This document shows, in pieces, positions 1 to 8,635 of a DNA stretch of 56,079 nucleotides. How positions within the stretch are numbered: position 1 is the first letter of the stretch; every line of letters starts with the position of its first letter. This stretch comes from UBA11164 sp034376725. GTDB lineage: Bacteria > Pseudomonadota > Gammaproteobacteria > Xanthomonadales > Xanthomonadaceae. The stretch covers positions 1-56,079 of the forward strand of contig JAXMJH010000128.1 in NCBI GenBank assembly GCA_034376725.1, read 5' to 3'. Position numbers and translations under genes: made by a program. Below the pieces are notes generated by a model. It was not told the DNA's origin and searched no databases. It saw only the letters and a list, made by a program, of their open reading frames with translations.

Positions 1-235
1 CCGGCAAAGCGACGTTCCGCCTGATCCAAAACGCCAACTGCCAGACCACACCGACTACACTCGCAGATCCTATCCACCATCGACTCGGTGCGAGCCAAAA
101 CACGCCCGCTCCAGGCTCATACCTGAATTGGAAAAGACTTACCCGCATGCGATGCCGGAAGATCAGGTCGCCGAAAGCGCAACCGGCGCGGTGGCGATGG
201 CGCTGACGAAGATTCTGCATCGCGGTCGCGGGCGC

Positions 236-260
236 GGTCGCGGGCATGGCCCGCTCCTAC
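236..260. repeat. 25-bp dispersed repeat, left copy
   Basis: These 25 bases (GGTCGCGGGCATGGCCCGCT followed by CCTAC) recur exactly at 55991-56015, and 20 of them recur inverted at 56060-56079. The GGGCATGGCCC core is itself nearly palindromic. It resembles the REP-like 'GTAGGAGCGGGC' extragenic elements common in gammaproteobacteria. A degenerate GGTCGCGGGC unit lies just upstream. Confidence 0.7.
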
Positions 261-317
261 CGGGGAGCGGGTTGCCGCCAGTCCTCATGCGCCACCGATG
301 CGCATCGCCAGCCCGCG

Positions 318-486
318 TAGCCCGGATTGCAGCGCAGCGAAAATCCGGGGCCGCCGATGCGCTGACCATCACCATAAGCTCGGCTTGCGGCATTGCTGCC
401 GTCTTGCCCTGGCAGGAAGAGTCCACCGCGAAAACCCAAGCAACCGGCGGTCCCGGCTTACGGCCTTCGGCCTAAGCCGGGCTACT
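318..486. repeat. GTAGCC/CGGCCTTCGGCC extragenic repeat
   Basis: The region starts with a GTAGCCCGG...GCGCAGCGAA...CCGGGG motif and ends with an inverted repeat at 452-481, where CCCGGCTTA and GGCC arms surround a TTC loop. Related units occur at 40011-40069 and in the tandem array at 49321-49640. The hairpin is not followed by a T-run, so I treat it as an extragenic repeat and not as a terminator. Confidence 0.6.
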
Positions 487-528
487 CGATGCATCGTGGC
501 TGTGGGCACGGCTGGTGGCTGCGTCGGG

Positions 529-966
529 CTATTCGCCGATGTCTTCGTTCCACAGTTGCGGGCTGTCGCGCATGAAGTCGTGCATGAGCTCGATGCAGCG
601 TGGGTTGTCGAGCACGGTCAGTTCGACGCCGCGGCTGCGCAGCAGGTCTTCTTCGCCCATGAAGCTGCGGTTTTCGCCGATCACCACGCGCGGAATGCCG
701 TACAGCAGGATGGCGCCGCTGCACATCGAACACGGCGACAGCGTGGTGTAGATGGTCGACTCGCGATAGACCTGGGCGGGATGGCGGCCGGCGTTTTCCA
801 GGGCGTCCATCTCGCCGTGCAGGATGGCGCTGCCGTGCTGCACGCGACGGTTGTGGCCGCGGCCGATGATGCGGCCCTCGTGCACCAGCACCGAGCCGAT
901 CGGAATGCCGCCTTCCGCCAGGCCGGCCTCGGCTTCGGCGATGGCGGCCTGCATGAATTCATCCAT
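529..966 (-). CDS. Cytosine/nucleoside deaminase, yeast Fcy1-like
   Basis: A 145-residue zinc-dependent deaminase of the cytidine/deoxycytidylate deaminase superfamily, expected to hydrolyse cytosine to uracil and ammonia in the cytosol. The zinc site is visible as HGE (His50, with Glu52 as proton shuttle) and PCSMC (Cys79 and Cys82). From memory of the yeast cytosine deaminase Fcy1, the resemblance is close through the second half: LENAGR, YTTLSPC, GAILLYGIPR, VIGEN and the final W-x-EDIGE. Bacterial cytosine deaminase is usually the unrelated CodA amidohydrolase, so this is the fungal-type enzyme. The start at 966 has a GAGG nine bases upstream. It begins 10 bp after the amidase stop on the same strand, so the two are probably one operon. 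A guanine or other base deaminase cannot be excluded from sequence alone. Confidence 0.85.
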   Translation of the reverse strand: MDEFMQAAIAEAEAGLAEGGIPIGSVLVHEGRIIGRGHNRRVQHGSAILHGEMDALENAGRHPAQVYRESTIYTTLSPCSMCSGAILLYGIPRVVIGENRSFMGEEDLLRSRGVELTVLDNPRCIELMHDFMRDSPQLWNEDIGE

Positions 967-976
967 GTCGGCGGCC

Positions 977-1846
977 TCAGGCTTCGACCAGCGGGCCGTA
1001 GCTGTCCGGCCGGCGGTCGCGGTAGAACTGCCAGATGTTGCGTACTTCGCGGATCTGGTCGAAATCGAGTTCGGCGGTGATCAGCTCGTCCTTGTCGCGC
1101 GAGCCCTCGGCGACAATCTGGCCGCGCGGATTGCAGAAATAGCTCTGGCCGTAGAACTCGCCGATGTTCCACGGCGCCTCGGTGCCGACCCGGTTGATGG
1201 CGCCGACGAAGTAGGCGTTGGCGACCGCGTGCGCCGGCTGCTCCAGCTTCCACAGGTACTCGGACAGGCCGGCCACCGTGGCGGAGGGGTTGAACACGAT
1301 CTCAGCGCCGTGCAGGCCCAGCGCGCGCGCGCCTTCGGGAAAGTGCCGGTCGTAGCAGATGTATACGCCGACCTTGGCGTAGGCGGTGTCGAATACCGGA
1401 TAACCCAGGTTGCCGGGCCGGAAGTAGAACTTCTCGAAAAACCCCGGCAGGCAGTGCGGAATGTGGTGCTTGCGGTACTTGCCCAGATAGCTGCCATCGG
1501 CATCGATGACCGCAGCGGTGTTGTAGTAAACGCCGGTGGTCTCTTCCTCGTAGATCGGCACCACGATCACCATCCGGTGCCGGCGCGCCAGCTCCTGCAT
1601 CAGCTTGACCGTGGGGCCATCGGGAATGCGCTCGGTCGATTCATACCAGCGCGGATTCTGCTCGGCGCAGAAATACGGGCCGGTGAAGATTTCCTGCATG
1701 CACAGAATCTGCACGCCCTCGGCGGCGGCCTGTTCGATCAGCGCCAGGGTCTTGTTGATGTTGGCCTCGCGAATGATCGCGATCGACTCATCGGCCGCGC
1801 AGGCCATCGAAGTCTGGATCAGTCCGCACTTCACGATTCGCGACAT
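977..1846 (-). CDS. Nitrilase-superfamily carbamoyl amidohydrolase (beta-ureidopropionase/N-carbamoylputrescine amidase type)
   Basis: A 289-residue carbon-nitrogen hydrolase that probably removes a carbamoyl group (N-carbamoyl-beta-alanine or N-carbamoylputrescine type substrate), giving an amine, CO2 and ammonia. The Glu-Lys-Cys triad is visible: Glu52 in MQEIF, Lys126 in GKYRKHHIP and Cys164 in VYICYDRHFPE. The H-H-I-P and FNPSAT segments are typical of the beta-ureidopropionase/carbamoylputrescine branch. I chose the ATG at 1846 because a clear GGAGGA lies seven bases upstream; a longer frame to 1933 is low-complexity Arg/Thr sequence. It is the first gene of a pair with the cytosine deaminase, which suggests pyrimidine or cytosine salvage or catabolism. 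Dihydropyrimidine dehydrogenase and dihydropyrimidinase genes are not in the window, so the substrate is unresolved. Confidence 0.85.
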   Translation of the reverse strand: MSRIVKCGLIQTSMACAADESIAIIREANINKTLALIEQAAAEGVQILCMQEIFTGPYFCAEQNPRWYESTERIPDGPTVKLMQELARRHRMVIVVPIYEEETTGVYYNTAAVIDADGSYLGKYRKHHIPHCLPGFFEKFYFRPGNLGYPVFDTAYAKVGVYICYDRHFPEGARALGLHGAEIVFNPSATVAGLSEYLWKLEQPAHAVANAYFVGAINRVGTEAPWNIGEFYGQSYFCNPRGQIVAEGSRDKDELITAELDFDQIREVRNIWQFYRDRRPDSYGPLVEA

Positions 1847-2008
1847 GGTGTTCCTCCGTGAGCGCCGCGTCGGTCGCGGCTGGGTTGTCGTTTGGTTTCG
1901 TGAAGAATCGCACAACCCGCGACACCCTGCCACGGCGGCGGCGGGCCGGCGCGCGCACCGCCATGCAATGCGCCGGCAACCCGGCGGCGCAGGGAGGGCC
2001 GGCAGGGG

Positions 2009-3076
2009 TCAGGGTTTGCCCGCAGTCGGAAACCAGCTGAGCCGGAACCGCACCATGTAGCCGTCGTGATCGGACAGTGGCGCGCCGTTGTCCGGGGAGT
2101 CGAACATCGCCTCGACCCGGATCGGCCGCACACGCACTGTCTCGCCACTGTCGAAGCCGATCAGGTCCTGGGTGTCGAGCCAAGGCGCATCGCCATCGAA
2201 GGACATCAGTATCTCGCAGTCGTCCACGACAACAGTGCAGTAGTGACGCACGATGGGGAACGGGTGGCGCGCCTCCAGATGACTGAAGCGTTCTTCGGAG
2301 CGGCGGGTGTTGAAATCGCCGCCGAATATCAGCGGCAGCGAAGCGTCGTGGACCTGGTCGAGAAACCCGTCCAACTCATCGACCTGAAGCCGGTGCGCCG
2401 GGTTGCTGCGCGCCGTCGTCGTGCCGGAAGCGCGGCGCGAATTGAAATGCACATTGAACAATTGCAGCGGCGACGGCATGCCGGGAACCTCGATCACGAC
2501 GAATTGCGCCCCCTTGTTGGCCAGGCAGTCGAAGCCGGCACAATGCCGGAAAGGCCATACGGCGTTTTCGACGATCGGATAATCGCTGAGCACGTAGAGT
2601 CCGCTGTGCAGCCACTTGCCGAGTCGCTCGCCGCGCGCGCGTCGTCCGGCGCGGCGGAAAGCCTTGTCCGACAGCTCAGCAGTCAGTGGCGCCCAGTCGT
2701 TGCGGTCCGGTCCGGGCACGGCGTTGGCGTAGCCGCTGGCCGAAATCAATGTGCCAGTGGCGCGGATGAAGCCTTCCTGCAAGAGGACGATATCCGGCGC
2801 GCGTCCCTGCGCACGAAGATCGCCAAGGGTGGCGCCAATCTTCGACAGCGCCCGCCGACGCCCGCTGCGAATCGGCCACGGCAGACCCTCGACGTTGTAG
2901 GTGAGCACGCTCAGCTCCAGCGTGCGTTCGCCAGTGTGGGCGTCGACGCGAATCTCGGGGGTCGCCGCCAACCCTCGGCGCGGAAGGTCGCGCTCGGGTA
3001 CGTGCGAGCAGGCGACGCCGGCCAGCAGCCAACACCCGGCGAAGACCGCAGCAGTCGACGCCCGCGACAGAATCAT
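2009..3076 (-). CDS. Exported endonuclease/exonuclease/phosphatase-fold lipoprotein
   Basis: A 355-residue protein with the endonuclease/exonuclease/phosphatase fold (DNase I, sphingomyelinase and inositol phosphatase relatives). Recognisable blocks are SVLTYNVEGLP near residue 60, DIVLLQEGF, GGDFN and the final SDHDGYMV, which supply the metal-binding Asn, Glu, Asp and catalytic His-Asp residues. The N-terminus is hydrophobic and ends in LLAGVAC-S, a lipobox, so it is probably anchored outside the cytoplasmic membrane. The frame extends upstream to a TTG at 3091, but the ATG at 3076 gives the better signal peptide; no strong Shine-Dalgarno site is visible. It lies 54 bp downstream of the tricorn-like protease on the same strand and may be cotranscribed. 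Whether it cuts nucleic acid or a phosphoester lipid cannot be told from sequence. Confidence 0.8.
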   Translation of the reverse strand: MILSRASTAAVFAGCWLLAGVACSHVPERDLPRRGLAATPEIRVDAHTGERTLELSVLTYNVEGLPWPIRSGRRRALSKIGATLGDLRAQGRAPDIVLLQEGFIRATGTLISASGYANAVPGPDRNDWAPLTAELSDKAFRRAGRRARGERLGKWLHSGLYVLSDYPIVENAVWPFRHCAGFDCLANKGAQFVVIEVPGMPSPLQLFNVHFNSRRASGTTTARSNPAHRLQVDELDGFLDQVHDASLPLIFGGDFNTRRSEERFSHLEARHPFPIVRHYCTVVVDDCEILMSFDGDAPWLDTQDLIGFDSGETVRVRPIRVEAMFDSPDNGAPLSDHDGYMVRFRLSWFPTAGKP

Positions 3077-3130
3077 CGGGCGCCGCGCCAATGCCTGCGC
3101 CGCGCGCCGCGTCGCTGGCTGGCGTCGGAT

Positions 3131-6100
3131 TCAGTCATGGCGCGGCGGAAACACGCTCGGCGGCGGCGGCGCGGTGACCGGCGTCGGCGGGCGGCTTTCC
3201 AGCTCGGACAGCAGCACGTCGACCGCCTTCTCGATGCTCGGGTCGCGGCCGGCGGCGATCAGCTCGGGCCGGTCGATCACTTCGATGTCGGGCGCCACGC
3301 CCTCGTTCTCCACCGCCCAGTTGCCCTCGGTATCGAGGAAACGGAAGGTGGCGGCGAGGATGGCGCCGTTGTCGGCCAGCCGCGGATTTCCGGAAATGCC
3401 GATCAGCCCGCCCCAGGTGCGGGTGCCGATCAGCGGGCCCAGTCCCAGCTTTCGGAAGTAGTAGGGCAGCGCGTCGCCGCCGGAACTCGACAGGCCATTG
3501 ATCAGCATCGCCTTCGGTCCCTGGTGGTGGAGCAGCGGCGTCGGGTTCGGCTCCAGCCCGCGCCGGACCCAGTAATTGAGCGGCTCGCGCGACAGCCATT
3601 CGATCATCCGGTCGGGGATGAAGCCGCCGCCGTTGTAGCGGTCGTCGATGATCAGCGCGTCCATGTGGCCATAGGCGATCAGCCCGCGATACAACTCGCG
3701 ATTGCCGTCGGTGGAGGTGTTGGGTACATGGATGTAGCCGATCCGACCGCCGGACAGTTCTTCCACCATGGCGCGATTGGCGTTGACCCAGTCGGCGTAG
3801 CGCAGGCTTTGCTCGGAGGCCACCGTGCGCACCCGGACCTGGCGCGCGCCGTCTTCGCTGGGCCGCGCGTTGACCCGCAGGGTGACCACGGTGTTGGCCT
3901 TGTTCTCCAGCAGGGCGTAGAAGTTGTCGACCGTGCGGGTGGAAACGCCATCGACCGACAGGATGAATTCGCCATTGCCGGCGTCCACGCCGGGCTCGGC
4001 CAGCGGTGAGCGGGCGGCGGTGTCGGCGGCCGATTCAGGGAAGATGCGCGCGATGCGGAAATACCCGGATTCGTGCGCTTCGATCTGCGCGCCGAGCAGG
4101 CCACCGGCCTTGCGCTCCACCGTGGTCTGGTCGCCGGATTCGACGTAGACGTGACCGGCATTGGCTTCGCCGGCGATCTCGGAGAACAGATAATCCAGAT
4201 CCGCGCGGGTGTTGACGTGCGCCAGCAGCGGCTGATACTTGGCGCGGATGGCGTCCCAGTCCTGGCCGTGCATGTCGGGCTCGTAGAACCAGTCGCGCAG
4301 CGTGCGCCAGCCATCGACGAACAATTGCCGCCATTCGCGACGCGGCTCGATGCGCAGCTCCCACTTGTCGAGCGCCAGCTTGCCGTCGGCCAGTTTGACA
4401 TCGGGCTTGGCATCGACGATGTGGAAACTCTCGCCCTGGCGGATCAAGAGTTTCTTGCGATTGGCCGACAGCGCATAACCGGTGACGCCGGTGGCGACAT
4501 CCTCGGCCTTGTCGCCCTCGGTGGCCAGATAGCGCAGCGTCGCGCCGCCGTTGCCGCCGCCGGTGGCAGCGAAGAACACGCCACCCTCGTTGGCGGCAAG
4601 TCCGGTGTAATTGCCGGCCGGCGCTTTCAGCGGCTGTACGCGGTCGTTGAAGCCGGCGACATCCAGGCGCACCCGCACCGGCGCGTCGCTGCCGTTCTTG
4701 TCGCTGCCGTTCTTGTCCTTGCCGTTTTGCTTGCCGTTGCTGGTGCCATCCTTGCCGTTGCCGTCGGTCGGCCTCACTTCATCGCTCTTGGGCCGGAACA
4801 GTGCCGGTCCATCGGCCGCCAGCGGCGCGGCGTACAGCCGGGTGGCGTTGCTGTAGAGGTAGTTGAACTCGAAGGCGCTGAAGCTGAGGTTGTAGTCGCG
4901 ATTGGACACGAAATACAGCCAGCGGCCCTTGGGATCGAACACCGGGTCGGACTCGGCGGTTTCGTCCGGGGTGAGCTGGCTGACCGCGCCGCTGTCGAGC
5001 GCGTACACCCAGATCGAGCTGTTGCGGCTGGCGCCGGTCTTGACGTAGGCCAGGGAACGGCTGTCCGGCGACCAGGTGTAGCTGGTCAGATCCTCCCGCC
5101 GGCTGCTGTCCACCTCGGTCAGGCGGCCGTCGAGTCCGACGATGCGCAGGCGCTGCTTTTTGTCGGCGAAGGCCAGCTTGCTCGAATCCGGCGACCACTT
5201 CGGGGCAAACCGCCAGATGTCGCCATCGCGGGTGAGTTGGCGCGGCGTGCCGGTGCCGTCCTGAGCGCGGATGTAGATCTCGTACTCGCCGGTCTGATCG
5301 CTGAGGTAGGCGATCCAGCGCCCGTCGGGCGACCACGCCACGCTGTGCTCGCGGGCATCGGGGCTGAGGCTGATATTGCGCGGCTCGCCGTCCTTGGCCG
5401 GCAGGGTGAACAGCTCGCCACGGGCGCCGAACACCGCCCGCTCGCCGGCCGGCGACAGGTCGTAGCTTTCCACGAACTGGGCCGGCTTGACCCAGCGCGG
5501 CCGCGCTTCGGGGAAATCGCCGACCACGGTGATCGGCAGTTCGCGCGCCTCGCCGCTGGCCGGGTCGAAGCGCCACAATCCGCCGCCCTTCTCGAACACG
5601 ATGCGCTGCGGTCCGGCGCTGGGCCAGAGAATGTCGTCCTCGAAATCGGTGAGCCGGCGCGCCGCGCCGCCGGCCGGATCGATGGCATACAGGTTCAGCG
5701 TGTAGTCGCGATCGGAGACGAAGTACACGGTATCGCCGACCCACATCGGCTGATGATCGGTGGCGCGCGAATCGGTCAGGCGCACCGAGCTGTTGGCGCT
5801 GAGGTCGTACACCCACACGTCCTGCGCGCGCCCGCCGCGATAGCGCTTCCAGGCGCGGAATTCGCGGTCGATCGGCGTGTAGACGAACTTGCTGCCGTCC
5901 GGCGAAAGCATGCCGCCGCCGGTTTCCGGAATGGCCAGCGGGGTTTCCATGCCGCCATCGACCGGGACCAGATACGGCCGGCCGTCGCGCTCGCCGCTGG
6001 GGTTGCGGTTGGCGCGCACCACGATGTGCCGGCCGTCCGGCGTCCAGTCCAGCACCCGGTAGTCGGTGCCGCCGCGCGGCGGCATCGGGCCGACGTCGTT

Positions 6101-6418
6101 GTACCAGGTCAGCTGTCGCGGCTCGCCGCCGCCAGCCGGCATCACATAGACCTGCCGGGTGCCGTTGTACTCGGCCGAAAACGCGATCCATGCCCCGTCC
6201 GGGGAAAACTTCGGATACAGCTCCTGGCCCGCATGCGAGGTGAGCCGCACCGCCGCACCGCCATCGGCGTGGGCGCGATAGATATCGCCAGCGTACACGA
6301 ACGCCACCTGGTCGCCGTGGATGTCGGGAAAGCGCAGCAGCTTGCTCTGGCCGCTGGCAACCAGCGGGAAGGTCAGCGCGGTCAACAGCGCAGCGGCGGA
6401 GCGGAGGGTTACGGTCAT
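3131..6418 (-). CDS. Tricorn-like S41 protease with beta-propeller and PDZ domains
   Basis: A 1095-residue exported protein with tricorn protease architecture. After a signal peptide (ALTFPLVASGQ) come WD40/TolB-like beta-propeller repeats with many 'SPDG.WIAF' and 'SPDSSKLAF' units over roughly residues 30-570, a Lys/Asn/Gly-rich insert near 595-615, a tricorn core domain, a PDZ domain near 770-850 and a C-terminal S41 peptidase domain. The probable nucleophile is Ser979 in SSSGGD, matching the S-D-G-D of archaeal tricorn. It would degrade peptides in the periplasm. The ATG at 6418 is preceded by GGCGAGG and starts the signal peptide; the frame extends a further 87 codons upstream without protein-like sequence. 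It may be cotranscribed with the downstream lipoprotein. Confidence 0.9.
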   Translation of the reverse strand: MTVTLRSAAALLTALTFPLVASGQSKLLRFPDIHGDQVAFVYAGDIYRAHADGGAAVRLTSHAGQELYPKFSPDGAWIAFSAEYNGTRQVYVMPAGGGEPRQLTWYNDVGPMPPRGGTDYRVLDWTPDGRHIVVRANRNPSGERDGRPYLVPVDGGMETPLAIPETGGGMLSPDGSKFVYTPIDREFRAWKRYRGGRAQDVWVYDLSANSSVRLTDSRATDHQPMWVGDTVYFVSDRDYTLNLYAIDPAGGAARRLTDFEDDILWPSAGPQRIVFEKGGGLWRFDPASGEARELPITVVGDFPEARPRWVKPAQFVESYDLSPAGERAVFGARGELFTLPAKDGEPRNISLSPDAREHSVAWSPDGRWIAYLSDQTGEYEIYIRAQDGTGTPRQLTRDGDIWRFAPKWSPDSSKLAFADKKQRLRIVGLDGRLTEVDSSRREDLTSYTWSPDSRSLAYVKTGASRNSSIWVYALDSGAVSQLTPDETAESDPVFDPKGRWLYFVSNRDYNLSFSAFEFNYLYSNATRLYAAPLAADGPALFRPKSDEVRPTDGNGKDGTSNGKQNGKDKNGSDKNGSDAPVRVRLDVAGFNDRVQPLKAPAGNYTGLAANEGGVFFAATGGGNGGATLRYLATEGDKAEDVATGVTGYALSANRKKLLIRQGESFHIVDAKPDVKLADGKLALDKWELRIEPRREWRQLFVDGWRTLRDWFYEPDMHGQDWDAIRAKYQPLLAHVNTRADLDYLFSEIAGEANAGHVYVESGDQTTVERKAGGLLGAQIEAHESGYFRIARIFPESAADTAARSPLAEPGVDAGNGEFILSVDGVSTRTVDNFYALLENKANTVVTLRVNARPSEDGARQVRVRTVASEQSLRYADWVNANRAMVEELSGGRIGYIHVPNTSTDGNRELYRGLIAYGHMDALIIDDRYNGGGFIPDRMIEWLSREPLNYWVRRGLEPNPTPLLHHQGPKAMLINGLSSSGGDALPYYFRKLGLGPLIGTRTWGGLIGISGNPRLADNGAILAATFRFLDTEGNWAVENEGVAPDIEVIDRPELIAAGRDPSIEKAVDVLLSELESRPPTPVTAPPPPSVFPPRHD

Positions 6419-6690
6419 GGCGTCCTCGCCGGGCGGAATCAGAACCGCGAGTTTAGCCGGGCCCAGCCAGCGGCAGGTGTGCGGAAGGTAATGGCGGCCG
6501 GGCAGGATGTCTGGGCGCCGGGAAAGACACGGGTTGGATGGCCCGAATGGGCGACATGACATTCGCCGGCACCCGAGGGCCGTCGACCCCAGCCAGCGGC
6601 CCGCGAACCGTGGCAGCGACGGTCCCGCCGGATCCACGTGTCGCCCGACAATTCTGCCGTCCACGCGCCCAGCCAGCACGCGCCCAGGCC
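6419..6690. other. Intergenic region between divergent tricorn protease and toxin-antitoxin genes
   Basis: About 270 bp without a supported gene. It must hold the minus-strand promoter of the tricorn-like protease, but I could not pick hexamers with confidence. It is GC-rich, and the long frames across it on both strands read as low-complexity Arg/Pro sequence. Confidence 0.5.
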
Positions 6691-6724
6691 TTGCAATGGC
6701 CAGAGTGGCACTATAGTGTCACTC
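6691..6724 (+). promoter_or_regulatory. Toxin-antitoxin promoter and palindromic operator
   Basis: The palindrome at 6703-6724 has the core GTGGCACTATAGTGTCAC (6705-6722), with only one mismatched pair over 22 bp. It stops one base before the antitoxin ATG at 6726. TATAGT inside it (6712-6717) fits a -10 box, with TTGCAA at 6691 as a weak -35 (15-bp spacer). Transcription would then start at or next to the ATG, and no Shine-Dalgarno site is present, so the message may be leaderless. The palindrome is the expected site for autorepression by the Phd-type antitoxin. Confidence 0.65.
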
Positions 6725-6725
6725 C

Positions 6726-6983
6726 ATGCGTACCGAACTCGTTACCACCCTGAAGCGCCAAGCGACCGAGCTTCTGTCTGATCTGGAGCGCGACAAGCAG
6801 CCCATTCTCATCACCCAGCACGGCCTGCCCAGCGCCTATCTCGTCGATGTCGAGAGCTATGAACGTATCCAGCAACGGATGGCGGTGCTTGAGGGTATCG
6901 CCCGGGGCGAGATGGCGGTCGCGCAGGGCCGGGTGGCAACCCACGCCCACGCCAAGGACCGCCTGGCTCGATGGCTGAAATAG
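6726..6983 (+). CDS. Type II antitoxin, Phd/YefM family
   Basis: An 85-residue antitoxin. The N-terminal half has the Phd/YefM pattern, with a beta strand around ILITQHGLPSAYLVDVESYE, where a small domain dimerises and binds operator DNA. The Arg/His/Lys-containing C-terminal tail would wrap the toxin. It overlaps the toxin gene by 13 bp, the usual translational coupling that keeps antitoxin in excess. A 22-bp palindrome abuts its start codon, consistent with autoregulation by the antitoxin or by the complex. Typical length for the family. Confidence 0.9.
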   Translation: MRTELVTTLKRQATELLSDLERDKQPILITQHGLPSAYLVDVESYERIQQRMAVLEGIARGEMAVAQGRVATHAHAKDRLARWLK

Positions 6984-7276
6984 TCTGGACCGAGCCGGCG
7001 CTCAACGATCTGGACGCCATCGCCGACTACATCGCCATCGAGAATCCGGAAGCGGCTGCTGCCCGGGTGCAGCGGGTATTCGGCCATGTCGAACAGCTGC
7101 AAAAGCACCCCAAGAGTGGCAGTCGTCCTGCAGAGCTCAAGGGTTCCCGCTATCGTCAGATCGTCGAGCCGCCTTGCCGGGTTTTCTATCGCTACGACGG
7201 CGATCGAGTCTTCGTGCTGTTCGTCATGCGTTCCGAGCGGCCGCTCAGAACGGCCGACATCCGGTCTCGCAAGTGA
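6971..7276 (+). CDS. Type II toxin, RelE/ParE family
   Basis: A 101-residue toxin of the RelE/ParE superfamily. Family features are the opening IVWTEPALNDLDAIADYI helix pair, the central HPKSGSRPAELKG segment, YRQIVEPPCRVFYRYDGD in the beta sheet and the closing FVMRSERPLR. RelE members cleave mRNA in the ribosomal A site, whereas ParE members poison gyrase; the sequence does not settle which. Its ATG lies inside the last codons of the antitoxin gene, so expression is coupled. The pair sits at the left edge of an accessory-gene region. Confidence 0.9.
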   Translation: MAEIVWTEPALNDLDAIADYIAIENPEAAAARVQRVFGHVEQLQKHPKSGSRPAELKGSRYRQIVEPPCRVFYRYDGDRVFVLFVMRSERPLRTADIRSRK

Positions 7277-7528
7277 GCGGAGAGGATTCGTGCGTCCCGG
7301 TCGAGCGTGGCGGCATCCATTCAGATCAGGTCTCGCCAGGCGGGGTCCTGGTCTGGCGAATCATCAGCGGCAGCAGAGCGTCGCCGGGACACAGGCGGCA
7401 CCAATCCCGTAGCCCACCCGCTTCCGCGCCAACGACGGGCAAGCGCGGCGCAGGGCCTCCCGCCGGCAGCAGTACCATCATCACTACCACGCGTGCGATC
7501 CGCGGCCTACCCACAACGGAAGTTCGAC

Positions 7529-8635
7529 ATGGACAAGGCGTTTACCCTCTACGGCACCGAAGTCTCGCTGTATTCCGGCAAGACCCGCGCCTACCTGCGC
7601 TGGAAAGCCATTCCCTTCGTCGAGCAGCTGTCCACGCTGGCGGTGTATCGGCAGATCATCGTGCCGAACATCGGGCGGCGGGTGATTCCCGTGGTGCGAA
7701 CGCCGGAGGGCGACTACCTGCAGGACACCACCGCCATCATCGATGCCCTGGAGGCGCGGTTTCCCGAGCCATCGGTGTACCCGGCCGGCCCGGCGCAGCG
7801 GCTGGTTTCGCTGCTGTTCGAGCTGTATGGCGACGAGTGGCTGGTGATGCCGGCCATGCACTACCGCTGGCAGCGCAAACGGCAGAACCTGCGCTTCATC
7901 CTGGGCGAATTCGGCCGCACCATGCGCCCGCAGACGCCCCGCATCCTGCAACCCGTGCTGGGCCTGCTGCCGGCGACGGTGTTCGGCGGCCTGTACTCGA
8001 AGTACTTCGGCATCGGCAAAACCATGCACGCCGCCGTCGAACGCAGCTACGAGGGCTTTCTCGACGACTTCAATCTGCACCTGACCCGGCACGACTTCCT
8101 GCTGGGCGCGCGCCCGACCATCGGCGATTTCGGCCTGATCGGCCCGCTCTACGCTCACCTGTACCGCGACCCGGCCCCCGGCGCGATGATGCGCGAGCGC
8201 GCGCCGCAGGTCGCCCGCTGGGTGGAGCGCATGCAGCAGCCGGCCGGCCACACCGGCCCCCTGCTGGCCGACGACGGCATTCCGCAAACCCTGATGCCCC
8301 TGCTGGCCCGCCTGTTCCGCGGACAGATGCCAGTGCTGACCGACACCGTGCGCGCCGTGCAGGACTGGTGCCTCGCCCACCCCGATGCGACCGCCCTGCC
8401 GCGCGTCATCGGCCGCCACCCGTTCGTACTCGAAGGCCAGACCGGCGAGCGTGCCATCCAGCCCTACGGACAATGGATGTTCCAGCGCCCGGCACTGTTC
8501 TATCAAACCCTGAGCGACACCGACCGAGCCGCCGTGGACCGACAACTGGCCGACATCGAAGGCATCGACGCCCTCGACACCCCAATCCCCATCCGACTCG
8601 CATTCGAAGGCTTTCGCATCGTGCGAGCGCCGTAG
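7529..8635 (+). CDS. Glutathione S-transferase-like protein
   Basis: A 368-residue cytosolic protein with an N-terminal thioredoxin-fold GST domain (FTLYGTEVSLYSGKTRAYLR, then RVIPVV and the glutathione-gamma-Glu-binding DTTAIIDALE) and an all-alpha C-terminal domain. It is longer than ordinary GSTs (200-230 residues); the extra 130 or so residues at the end include a region around HPFVLEGQTGER with no obvious family. I chose the ATG at 7529 because it starts the thioredoxin fold; the frame extends upstream without protein-like sequence. The gene stands alone, with about 250 bp of non-coding DNA on each side. The substrate is unknown. Confidence 0.8.
   Translation: MDKAFTLYGTEVSLYSGKTRAYLRWKAIPFVEQLSTLAVYRQIIVPNIGRRVIPVVRTPEGDYLQDTTAIIDALEARFPEPSVYPAGPAQRLVSLLFELYGDEWLVMPAMHYRWQRKRQNLRFILGEFGRTMRPQTPRILQPVLGLLPATVFGGLYSKYFGIGKTMHAAVERSYEGFLDDFNLHLTRHDFLLGARPTIGDFGLIGPLYAHLYRDPAPGAMMRERAPQVARWVERMQQPAGHTGPLLADDGIPQTLMPLLARLFRGQMPVLTDTVRAVQDWCLAHPDATALPRVIGRHPFVLEGQTGERAIQPYGQWMFQRPALFYQTLSDTDRAAVDRQLADIEGIDALDTPIPIRLAFEGFRIVRAP

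Larger units (their letters stand above)
1..528. other. Left edge, no convincing gene
   Basis: I see no convincing coding region here. Several overlapping reading frames are open on both strands, but none has a good ribosome binding site or a recognisable product, and the longer ones run through repeat sequence. The stretch holds two dispersed repeat elements, listed separately. It lies downstream of the minus-strand deaminase gene. Confidence 0.6.

Noticed and set aside
1..528. Small plus-strand gene at 128-475
   Set aside because: It has no ribosome binding site, overlaps dispersed repeats and has an Arg/Gly-rich composition derived from the repeat.
4073..6559. An 828-codon open frame on the plus strand opposite the tricorn-like protease
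   Set aside because: It is antisense to a fully conserved protease gene and reads as low-complexity Ala/Arg/Gly/Val sequence typical of GC-rich antisense frames, with no family motif.
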